Below are positions 36,001 through 48,000 of a stretch of DNA of 64,000 bases, one piece after another. The notes below the pieces were generated by a model that saw only the letters and a program-made list of their open reading frames with translations, was not told where the DNA came from and did no database searches. This DNA is from Trissonchulus latispiculum (lineage: Eukaryota; Nematoda; Enoplea; Enoplida; Ironidae), in NCBI GenBank assembly GCA_030248195.1, contig JASAND010012426.1:32348-96347 (forward strand), written 5' to 3'. How positions within the stretch are numbered: the stretch's first letter is position 1; the number at the start of each line of letters is the position of its first letter. The position numbers and the translations under genes were made by a program.

Positions 36001-39000
36001 TAGTGGGAGTGAGTTTAAGTTTCACGAATATTTGGTGGTTTTAGTTGGCGAGGCTTGTCGAGGTCGACCTGGAAATTCATCTCCAGTCCAGGTTGCGTAT
36101 CCAGTCTATAGCGCACAGCACCCCAGTAAAGGGTTTTGGTCGCCATCTATCTAGTCTCTGGGGCCAAATCTTTACAATAGGCTGCCAGTTTCGGCCTCCA
36201 CCTCGCCAATTCTGTAAAATTTTACGTACGTTTTGCATATTTTGTGGGGAAAATATTTTCCGGAACCAAGGAAAATATTTTCGATTTTTCTGGGGCTAGA
36301 AAAATCCAGGCCCACTAGGTATTTTTCCGGGCGGAAAAATCCTATACGTACTTTCTGGGGGTTAATCTGTGCTTGTCTCGTCATATTGTGCAAATTTTGT
36401 CAATTTTGGGGGTAAAATTTTTAATTTTTCTCGGGGGTCCTAATTCACTTTTATCTCAATTTCTAGTCATAGTTCGGGGTTTTTCTTCCATTTGGTGGGT
36501 ACTTGTCGTATTATTGTTGTAATTTTGTCGAAAATTTTGGCCTGTTTACGGCGTGTCCCTGTCATTTTCTGAGGGATACGTACGTATTTTTGGCGTAAAC
36601 TAGGACTTACTGTCGGTAATTTTTTTACGTATTTTTGGTACATTGTGGGCCATTTTCTGTGCGTATTTCCTAAATTCCTTGTTCATACGCACCTTTTGTG
36701 GCCAATATTAGCCAGGTTATTGGGTATTTTTGTGTATTTTGTTCACCAGTTTTTAACCAAAACCAGTACTTTTTACCAATTTTTCTTATCTAATTTCGGG
36801 TTTTTAGGTAATTTTTCTCATACTAGATCTCACGTACGTACTAATTTTAAGTATATACCAGTTTCATACGTAGTTAGGTTAGTCCAAAAATGTTAACTAG
36901 AAACCAGGCGGCTGCTCAAAGGGAGGACCCAGGAACCTCTGAGTCCTCCGCTCAGGCAAATGTCCCCGCAGACGGGGGCGAGCAGCCTCCAAACCCGGAT
37001 CTGGAAGCTGATCCGGCGGATTCCTCGGTTATAGAGGAATCTACACCTCAAGCGGGGGCAGTAGCCAACCCGCCTGGCCCTGAAAACCCTGGGCGGTCCT
37101 CTGCCCAGTCGTCCGACGGCGCCTGGAGGGCCGATTTTACTCATCGGGCTGATGAGTTGGGCCAGCTTATGGACGGAAATCGGACCCACGTTGAGCGGTA
37201 TGGGTATTTACCGCCACGTGAGCCCACACCGGACGAAGCGGGCGCTTCGGTCAGCCAGGCAGAAAAGTCAAGGATTCTTGACTTTTACCGCCAGTACCGG
37301 CGGTACCCCCTACTGACGCCGGCCCAACAGAAATGGTTGGGCCTACCCACCCTACAACCCGCAGCACCCGGTGAGGATGCTGGAATCTTGCTGGCGGGTC
37401 GCCGGCATACAGAGGAACAGGCCTACTTCCGCCAGAGGGGTTCTTACCCTCCACCTAGGCCGTATGTGCCCCCTCCTGTGCCGGAGTCGGCGCAGGGCTC
37501 AATTCCTGGCCTTACACCGGATCTGGTGTCGGCCTTGCGGTTGTGCGCATATGGCCTGCCTGGTAGGTCTGGCCAGGCTGGACCTCCTGCGGGGCCCGAA
37601 CCCCGCCGGCGTAATTCAGAGCCAGAACCGGCCCAGCTGATTCGGGATCAGAATCAGTCTGATAGGCCGGGCTCTGATGAACCTTACGTGTGGGACGACG
37701 AAGAAGGTACCCAGCTAGGAGCTAGCAGGGACCCACCCCCACAGCAGGAGCCTAAGCCGTCTCCTGCTCGCAGTTACCGGAGCTCAGCTCATTTACAGCT
37801 GACTCCCCCATCTGGTGGCCCTGTCCGACCACCGTCTAAATCAGAGCCGAAGGAATCTCTTCCGGCTAAGGAAATGGTGGATGCGGGCACTGACCCCATG
37901 CCACCACCGGATAATAAGGTGGTACCTTGGGTCAACCCGCTGGCCCGCCTAGTCCGAGTTCCACAAACCAGGACCATGTCACCGGCGGAATATCAGGTAT
38001 GCCGGTCCCTCATTACTCAGTGGCTGGCTGACTTGCCGGACGTCACTTGGGGAGCACTGGACCAGTACTACCCGGAATTGTGCGCCGACTTGCTCAGCCT
38101 ATGGCCCTCTGAAAGGGAGGACCCGGATGCTGGACCTCCACCATTCCAGCAATATGAGGCTCAGCCAGAGCAGCCTCATGCAGATGAAGCCGGGTTGGCT
38201 AATCTGCCTTTCCCTCAGCAGCCTGTGTATTGGCCGTCACGACCTAGGGCTAGGTCGGTGCCAACCAGGGCTGAGGCTGAGGCTGAACTTAGACGACCGG
38301 GCGGTCGGTCTCCCCTCAAAATTGAACAAGCCCCGTCGGAGAAATCAGCTTCTCCGCCCATGGGTCGACGTTGGCCTGTGGCTCGCCGGCAGGAACCTCG
38401 GACAGAGGTTCATGCCCCCCAAACGGCTAGTTCCCACAATGCTGTGGCACTAGCCAAGCCTACCCAGTTTGACCTCACCCGGCAATTGGGTGAGTATTTG
38501 AAAGGCTTCAAGGGCATGAAGCTCTTTCAGGGATCTCAAAGCCCAATTAAATTCACGAGTTGGCTAAATAACTTCGTAGCAACGGCCAACATGCATCAAG
38601 TGCCAAGCGAGCTCTGGCACCGGTTACTGTGGACCATGGTGGACGATAACGTGAAGGAGGCACTGAGTCCACACCCGCCCTCCACCTACGAAGACTTTAT
38701 CGTGGTGCTCCGCCAATTGTATGAACCGCTTCCGACTACCGTAGAACAGTATGCAGAACAGTTCTACAGGAAGCAGCAACAGCCTAACGAGCGAGCACAC
38801 GATTTTGTCGCGGCATTGCGACTGCTCGCTGCTAAAGCTTTTCCACTCGAGATGCCTCTCGAGAGGGAAAAGAAGCTCTGTGCCCAGTTCTGCCGCGGGT
38901 TGCGGCAGGACCTCAGAAAGCGGATTGGCGGAGCTCTAGCCGATCTCCAGTTTTGGCCTCATGCTCGGGAGAATGAGCTGGTCAACCGTGCCCTGCATAT

Positions 39001-42000
39001 AGCAGAGACGGTAGAAACTGAGATGACTGAGGAAGCTCCAGTCCAAGCTTTCGCGGTACAGCAGCCGCTACAGCAGCAGCGTGCGGGTGTGCACCAGCCT
39101 GCAGGGGGCCAAGCTCAGGCCTCACCTAATCAAGGGGCCCAACATCAAGGACAGGAACTGTGCTTCCTGTGTACGCAACCTGGTCATCGGTTGCGTCAAT
39201 GCCCTACGTATTTAGCCGGCGTGCAGATATTTGGCGCTGACCACCCACAACGGCAAAGGATCTTTGCTCGTTTAGGGGGCAATGCCAACCGGCCTAACCC
39301 GGCCGCTCCAGCAGCGAATAACGGTGGGAATAACCGTTATAATAATAATAACCAGCCAGCTGGACGAGGCCGGCGGTGGGGCCGCGGTATCATAGGCCCA
39401 CTACGTTATGAGGGTTTCCCGGACCAGGGAAACGCCCAGCAGGGGCACGGGCAGTAGAATCTGACTCGTGTCCCTCCCAACCCATGGCCGTAGTCAACAT
39501 GATTGTTGCCCCCACCCCACCTATCGGGTCGATGGGTCCCTCCCCTTTTAACCCTCCCGAATTCCCGGAACCCCGATTCTGGGACAGTGATGACTCGGAC
39601 GGGTGGCCAGCGATGTCTGGTAACCCGGAAGTGGCTGCAAAGGACGGGTGTGTCCTGCAGCCTGAGGCATACACTAGACCCGGAACCCAGCCCTTGACAT
39701 TCGTACGGGATACGTACGTTTGTACTTGCAAGAAGTGCAAGAAGAAACTCCAGAAGCGGAAAAATAAAGAGAACTGGATCCCACCTCGGCAGGTGGTACT
39801 CGACAATGGAGGCTTCCCAGGGGGCGGAGGCCTCTTCTTTGATGGCAATGGCATACCTCGGCCCCATAAATTCTGGAACCGCTGGCGAAAGACGGTGAAG
39901 CCTTTCGGTTTTGGGGGCTGGAACCCAGGTCAAGGGCCGGTTCGCGATGATGCGAAACCCCCTAGGCTCGGGTGGAAAAACCCCAGTACGTACCGACGCT
40001 TTGGAGTGTCTGGTACCCAGTGGAACCAGATTGCAGCGGTCACTCAGACGCTGAGTGACATGGAAGATGCCGAGGCATGCGCGGTGCAGAAACGCCAGAA
40101 ACGGGCCACTTCAGCCGCCGGACCGGCGGCTAAGCCCTCAGTAGCCTCTAAGGAGGTACAAGTCGACCTCATAAATTCTGCACCGCCCCTTGTGCCTTTT
40201 AAGAGGCAGCCCCAGCAGCCATCAAAGCAGGCTGTGGCCTCAGGTTCAAGCCCTGGGGATCCGCCTCCAGTATCCAACGGGGCTTCTGACTTAAGCCCTG
40301 GGGACCGACAGACTCCGGATACAGGGGTTTCTGTCTTAAGCCCTGGGGATAAGACTCCTGCTGGTCGGAACTCGACTAGTACAGGCCCAACTACAGACGA
40401 GGTGGTACCAGATTCTCAGGTGGTACCCCCTACCCCACCCCGAAGGCGGGGCCCGCCTTCAGTGGTGGTCACTAAGCCGACACCACCTCAAGAGCTCCAC
40501 CAACGGAAGTTGCGGGATCCTAGCAACTACCGTACCTTTAGGGAGCTTACCCAACCGGAGGACACCTCGGACGATGAGGGTCCTGGTGGCTCCTGTACTC
40601 AAACCAGAGCCCAGATAACGCCACCACCGCGCCGTCTCCCATCCACCTCGGAGGAGGAGGATTCCGATGGTGGCCCACTCCCTGTTGCGGCTTCACGAGC
40701 GCCTCCATCACGCAAGATTCCACCTGTACGCCTACGTCGGGACGACGAGGGCCAGTGGGAACAGGTTACGGATCGGTCACGGTGTAGTGACCCGGTCCCA
40801 GACAGTCCTGTCCCCACCCAGAACCGCTTCGCAGCACTCCAGGATACGGAGATTGAGTTGCTAGAGCAGGGCTGGATTGAACTCCAAGCGGCCCTGACCA
40901 CTCTGGATACACAGAAAGATCAGGTGGCCTACAAGATCCGGGCTATGGCGTCCCATTTCGAGAATTCAGTCGACTATGTAAAGCGCCAAGCACTGGAATT
41001 CGACCGGCTTTTGGCCGAATTCGCCCAGAAAGATCAAGATAGGCTGAAGCAGGTTGAGGAATCGCGCGCCGCGCGCTATCCTAACCAACCTATCTGGAGT
41101 GAAGACCCGCCTCAACCCCGACGAGTGCAATTCTCGGCACCCGAGGATGAAATCGAGGTACTGAGCTCTGAACCGGTAGCTCGGGAAGAGCTGCCGACTG
41201 ATGAACACCGGGCTGGTGTTCCGTCAGAGGCTACACCGTCCACCAGTCTTGAACCAGAGGCCGGCGAATCGGGGGGTGATTCCGATGCCTCTACAGCTGT
41301 CGGGGATGACCGCAACCTGAGCCGAGCTGTCCGCTCGGTTGTGCAAGGACGGTCTCGGTTCTTCGTGTCCGAGTGTACGAAGATAGCCATGAGAAAGAGC
41401 CCGTACCTTATCATTGAGGTACAAGGGGTCAAAACTCTGGCTCTCCTGGATACGGGAGCTAATATTTCACTTATGTCCCGACAGTTGTTCGACCAAATCA
41501 ATCAGACTGGGAAGCTTTTGGTGGATTTAACCAAAGCCTCTAAGGCGGCTACAGCCTCGGAGGAGTCGCAACTCGAGCTTATTGGCGAGTGCCAAGTCGA
41601 GTTCAAGTTACAAGGGGTGTCGTATGTACACACCTTTCACGTAGCCTATGGCCTCCACCAAGACCTTATCTTGGGCTACGATTTCCAGGCCGAGAATCAC
41701 TGGATGGTTAATCCTAGTGACCACTCGGTGAGAGCGGGTAGCCTCAAGATCCCCCTCCTTACCCCATACGATTTGCAGGTGCTTGCAAATCGGTTTAGTA
41801 TTGCTACGTCCCTGAATATCCTATATTGTGTCCGAGAGACGCGGCAAATACCACCACGAGCGGAAACCTTCGTGGGGGTTCGCTGTCTCATTCAAGGCGC
41901 ACGGCGGGCGCCGGGCCATTTCAACCGCGCGGTTTACTTCGAACCTTCTGAGGCTATCATGGAGGAGTACGAAGTATACCCTATACCGGGTGTGCTCCAA

Positions 42001-45000
42001 GCCTCCGAGAAAGTGGATTATCTTCAGATTTATAATCCACTGGATGTAGCTGTCGAGCTACCCAAAGGGCTGCCACTGGGTGAAGCGGAGCCCATTATTC
42101 CGGTTACCTCGGCGCAGGGGTACCGCTTTGCAGCTGAGTGGGGTGCTCACTCGGTCCAGCTACACCGCCAACTCGACGCGTGGACTGAACACCCGGCAGC
42201 GAAGGTGTCGTCCGTTGAGCTGAGGCAGGCACTCAAACAGTATCAACAAGTGGACCCAGGTAATATGGCTCCGCAAACGTCCACCGACAACCAGAAATGG
42301 TGGTGTTGGGTGGACCCTATAGTCTGCCCTGCCCAGCTCAAGGACCCGGCTCCGGATGAGGAGCCGCCCGCCTTGAACGAAAAAGGCCTCAATGCCTTCA
42401 ATGACATGCACTACTCGGCCGATGAGATGGTGCAGCAACCACTGCCTTCACTCGAGGAGAGGTTGCAGTTCATTGAGGAGAATGTCGACTTTGAGGCTAC
42501 TATCCTGGATGAGGATGGCCAGGCCCGATTGAAGGACCTTCTGGTGGAATACTATGATGTGGTGGCTCGACCTGGGAACCCGGGTCGAACCAAGGTAGAC
42601 CAGCACATCATTGACACCGGCAAGGAAGGTCCTATTAAAAGTCGGTATTACAGGACCAACCCAAAGGATAAGGCCGAGATAGAGAAGCATATCAAGGCAA
42701 TGCTGGACGAGGGCGTGTGTTCTCCCTCGACTAGTCCCTGGTCCTCCCCCTGTATATTGGTGGGTAAGAAGGACGGGACCACGCGCCTTGTTATCGACTA
42801 TCGTCGGCTTAACCGGATAACCAAGAAAGACAGCTACCCCTTGCCCAAGATCGATGAGATCATGGACCAGTTAAAAGGGGCGGCTGTCTTCTCTACCATC
42901 GACTTGGCCGCCGGGTATTGGCAGGTCGAAGTCTACCCGGAACACCGGGAAAAGACGGCATTCGTCTCGCATATGGGGCTTTTCCATATGAACGTAATGC
43001 CGTTCGGTCTCTGTAATGCGCCGGCGACCTTCCAGCGCATTATGGAGAAGGTCCTGACCGACTTGCCCGTGTACATTGACGACGTCTTGATACCTACGCC
43101 GGATATGGCGACCCATCTAGACGTCCTCCGGTCTACCTTACAGCGCCTGAGGGAGAACGGCCTTCGAATCAAACTCAAGAAGTGCTGTTTTGCCCGGGAA
43201 CAGGTGCCGTTCCTCGGACACTATGTGGGCAGCCACGGCATAAGTGTGGACCCTGCCAAGGTAGAGGCGGTGTCTACAATGCCACCACCCAAGGACGTTA
43301 AGGGTATTAAGTCCTTCCTGGGCATGTGTGGCTATTACCGCCGGTTCGTCCTCAATTATGCCAAAGTGGCGGCCCCGATGACGGCCCTACTCAAGAAGGA
43401 CGTACCGTTCGTCTGGTCGGACGAATGCCAGCAATCTTTCGAGGCCTTGAAAGCTTGCTTGACAGAGGCTCCCGTACTGGCCTTCCCCGACTTTGACAAG
43501 ACCTTCTATGTAACCGTGGACGCTAGCAAGCGCGGGCTTGGAGCGGTCCTGGAACAGCAAGCTTCGGTGCCTAGAAGCATGCACAATCCAATGGGACCAC
43601 GGGTACTTAAGGAACGGCCGGTGGCCTATGCCAGCCGAGCCTTAATACCCTCCGAGAAGGTCATGTCACCCACGGAAATGGAAGGCATGGCAGCCATATG
43701 GGGCTGTCGGAAGTTCCGGCATTACCTGTCGTGCCGACAGTTTATTGTCCGGACCGACCATATGGCGGTACGGGACCTGCTGAATAACCCTCAGCGGTTA
43801 GCTGAGAGCAAGCTTGCCAAGTATGCACTCGAAATCCAGGGTTTTGATTTCGTAGTGGAATACAAAGAGGGCCGTACTAACAACGTGGCGGATACGTTGT
43901 CACGGTACGACCCCCTTGATGACCCAGCCTCGGCAGCGGTGGATGGCACGGAGCAGATGTATCCACCAGAGGTGTGTCCAGTTACGGTGGTGGAGCCGCC
44001 ACCCCCCAATACCCTAGTGGGCTGGAAACGTCAGCTTCGCGAAGAGCCAGAATTCGCAGCTCTATTGGATTATATGGAGCATAAGAAGCTGCCGTCTGAT
44101 GCTGACGAGGCCTCTAACCTACTGAAGTTTAGGGCCGACTTTTCCATCGAAGATGGTGTCCTCTATCGGTCCTTACTGAATGAGCGAGGCCAGAAACGAG
44201 GAGCCTCGTTTAAAACGGTTGTGGTACCGCGGAGCCAGCGGGACCGCATCCTGGCCGAAGCTCATTCAGACTTTACTTCCGGTGGACACAGGGCCTATAC
44301 CCAGGCTCATGCGAGTCTGGCCTCTCGTTACTATTGGCCTACCATGTCACAGGACCTGACCAACTAACATTTCGTCAGTGATCTGCATTTTTTCAACAGC
44401 TAAAGGATAATCGTTGTGTAGCTCATGTAACGAGTCAGGGTATTCCAAATCCACCTCCAAGATGTAACCAATTTTTGAATCATCAGGTATTGTTTCGACA
44501 TTTATTGGATCATAAATCCATTTAAAGTCTTTTAAAGGTAGCGACTCAGCCATGGTCCATCCATATAAATTATTTGCATCCAAGTAGGTAATCCAGGTCT
44601 TCGGTAGAGTTGAGTCATAATCAGGTACCAGGGGATTATTCGCTTTAGCGTATCTATGACTTATCACCGATACACCTCCACGAATTCCTCTTTCTAGAAA
44701 CGTATACATGTCAGGATCTTGTAGTAATTCCAGCTTTACTCCAGTCATCTTAAGACAAGCGTCCCAAGAAAATGATGGTGACGTGAAATAATGAGCAGGG
44801 TCTAATTGATAGTTGTATAGACAAAAATATCTAAAGTTTTCAAAGACATCTCCCAGTAGTAGTACATCAGTTTCCAAATATAAATCGTGGTAGTCTCCCA
44901 TGTTTCTCATCTTAAATACATTCCATACGGTCTGAGCATGCTGGTAGTCCTCGTCTGAAATTTCATCACCAGTTAGAGTGCTAGTAAACGCTTCTTTCGG

Positions 45001-48000
45001 TGGTAGTGTTGTTTCCTTAAATCTTTGCCAAGAGTCCATATAATCATAGGGATATACGCCTTTTCTTAGAATATAGGGTAGTTGCTGGGGATTGTAATGT
45101 GTGGATGTCAAGGTAAACTTCTCTTCACCTTTATCTCGTAGATTTTTCGTAAGTTGTGCTAGGGACGCCGCCATAAATTGATAACTATCAATAAATTTGA
45201 TATGCCACCATTTCTTCTTCTTATGTTTAAGATCAAGCGAGAATGTGAGATAGTCGTCAAAGCCTTTCGGTATTACTGAGATGTTACTTCCTTTAATGTT
45301 CTTCATAGCAACGCCCAGTTTTTGAAGGATGAGATGTCCATCATAACGCCGAAGGTTGTGAAATACCACCACCACATCACGTGATAGTCTATAGCTAAGG
45401 TTACACTCATTATGAGCAGCCCCTCTATAGCTACCACAAAAATGACAGTGGTCCAACACACGTTCTTCACCCAACTCATCGCCACATATATTACATTTCC
45501 TGGTTCCCCAATAATGCCACCAATCTTGTTGCGTCATTTGGGGAGGGTTCTGCTGATCATATAGTTCCTGATAGGCTCTTCCCCACTTTATAACGGTATC
45601 TAAAAACCTCTCCACAGTCCCTTCTCCTCTGTACAAGTCAATTCGACCCAGTTTCTGTGTATCATAGCAACACCCCAACACTTCAGCCATAGCATACCCA
45701 CATGGGATATGCTGTTGATATTTCATAGTGTAGGATGTCTGAGGTTTCTGTTCACAGCCAACAATCTTCTCCAAAATGCACTCAAAGTCTGCATAAATAA
45801 TATACGGTTGTCGCTGCATCTTGTGGTAATTTTTAAAGTACAACCACCTTTCTTCGGGCATTTCAATGCACTCCATATCAGGATTTTCGCATCGTTCCAT
45901 ATGCTTATCTCGCTTCTCCCTCTTGTTAAACATACATAGACAGTAATGACATTGAAATTTCTTTCTTCGGTTCTTAGTTTCCGTATGAAAGAAACGGTCA
46001 GGGTCCTTTAGCCAGCAATAGTGCTGATTTTTCAGTAACAACAAGCTGATTTTCCGATCAGCGTTCTTCTTTGAAATATGTAAAATTGTCAGTTTATCAT
46101 CGTACCCATAAACATTAATTGATAAATTATTCAATTCTTCAAACTTTGGAACATCTTCCACCTTAACTGGGAATTCAATATCATCAAAACTCAGTTCGCT
46201 TTCGTAACGTTTGTAGTGAATAACTCTTTCAGGGTGGGAGGATTTAGGATAAAGTGCTGCCAAAATGCTCCACATAAAGCATTTGTTGTCAGCATTTTTA
46301 ACATTAACAATAGCCTTTTTGTTTTGTAATTTAGAAGGCAAAGGTAGATAAGAACATCCACGGACAGGTTCATATTTTGAGACATGCAAGTCCAAATTAT
46401 CGATTGATTTGACAACCCATCCACTACCACGCTCCATAAAGTCCTCCACCTTCTTGTTTACATTTTTGAATGATTGCAATATCATTCCACTGATTTCACG
46501 TCCATTAACAATGCGATGTACACTGCTATGAAAATAGCAGGTAATAGTCTCATCAGGATCAGTTGCCTTTTCAAATGTAATCCGTAAAATCAAATCAAAC
46601 TTAAAGCAGCTGAGGTCCTGTAGTATCGTTGATAATGTAGCTTTCAAACTTTTCTTCAACTTCTTATACATTTCCCATAAATCAACCCACATGTAATCTG
46701 ATTCCAGTGTAAATGTCTTCACATTATGATATCTCCCGTGATCTTTGGGAATAAAGATAAATTCACTGATAGGCTTGATCTTTTCTTGAGGCTGTGAAAA
46801 TACTCTAACACAGGAATGTGTTAGTTCGTGTTCCTTCAAATTGTTTCGACGGGCAAATGATTTCCCACAACTTCCACAGGCATATAAATAAGGAGGGGGG
46901 GGGGGGGGGGGGGGGTAATAGCTTCTATCGTGCACCTCACGCACATGTCTTAGCATACTGCATCGCTGTGAAAACAGCTTAGCACAGAGCGAGCACTGAA
47001 AACGCGACATGCTTCTAGCTTGCAAGAAACACAAATGACTAACCTTTTTATGTCTTTCGAAACTGAAACTTTTCTTGTCAGCATTGAGTAATATTGCGCA
47101 ATGTTTGTTGTCATAGCAACAGGATGATCTATCTTTGTAATAAGCCAACTTTTAGGTGTTTGATGACTCATCAATTTCATAATATTGCACAACTTTTGTT
47201 GTCATGGCAACGGGATAATCAATCTTTAAAAAACTTCTATATTATTCAAGATATTATATTAAGAATTATTCCGAACTGGGATTCGAACCACCACTTGGAT
47301 TAATCTAGACTTGAATACAGCGCCTTAGACCACTCGGCCATGCTGACTAGAATATGTCTATCTAAAACAGGTTTATGTGGACAAAAGCAGGAACTAGAAG
47401 ACTTTAACAGCCTGCCGTATGAAAGTCAGTAAGCAGCCTGCCTTGCTTGCAAGCTTTGAGTTAATAAAAAGCACAGATAAATGAGCAGTAAACGAACAAC
47501 GAGAGCACAGATAAAAGTTTATATCTGTCACAATGGAGTTTAGAATGGAAAAACAACAACTATTTCAAAGTAAGTGCACCGTTTATGCTTTGTATGCTCT
47601 GCTGGGAACAATTTTTGTTGTTACAATAACAACTTTAATAATAGTATGCACACAGAAAGGACAATTAAGTGAACAAACTGGAAAGAATTCAACGTTCAAT
47701 CCAATTACAGTGGAACTGTTACCTGATGGAATGGTTGGAATCAAACAAGACGCAATAAGTCGTGTATATCCACTTAAACAATTTCACAAGATTCAAGAGT
47801 TTTTGTGGCAGTGTTTCAATGGGAAAGGTTGTCCATTAGCAGAGACTGATAGCTTATTATGTCCCTTTATTGCTGAGAGATTTGACGTTCAGCTTTGTAT
47901 GGTGGATGAGCAGCAAGTAATGTTTGCTAGCATTGGACCCATTCATATAACTAGAGAAGATTTGTTAAAGATTTATGAAGTGAAACGATAAAACTAACTA

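Noticed and set aside
45303..45485. Small frames within polB on the same strand
   Set aside because: Out-of-frame shadows of the polymerase.
46540..46580. CTGATGAG on the minus strand as a third hammerhead
   Set aside because: No GAAA or pairing stems at the right distance; it lies in PolB coding sequence.
47274..47347. Functional tRNA-Leu gene in the Polinton
   Set aside because: Anticodon, T and acceptor stems do not pair; kept as a pseudogene.
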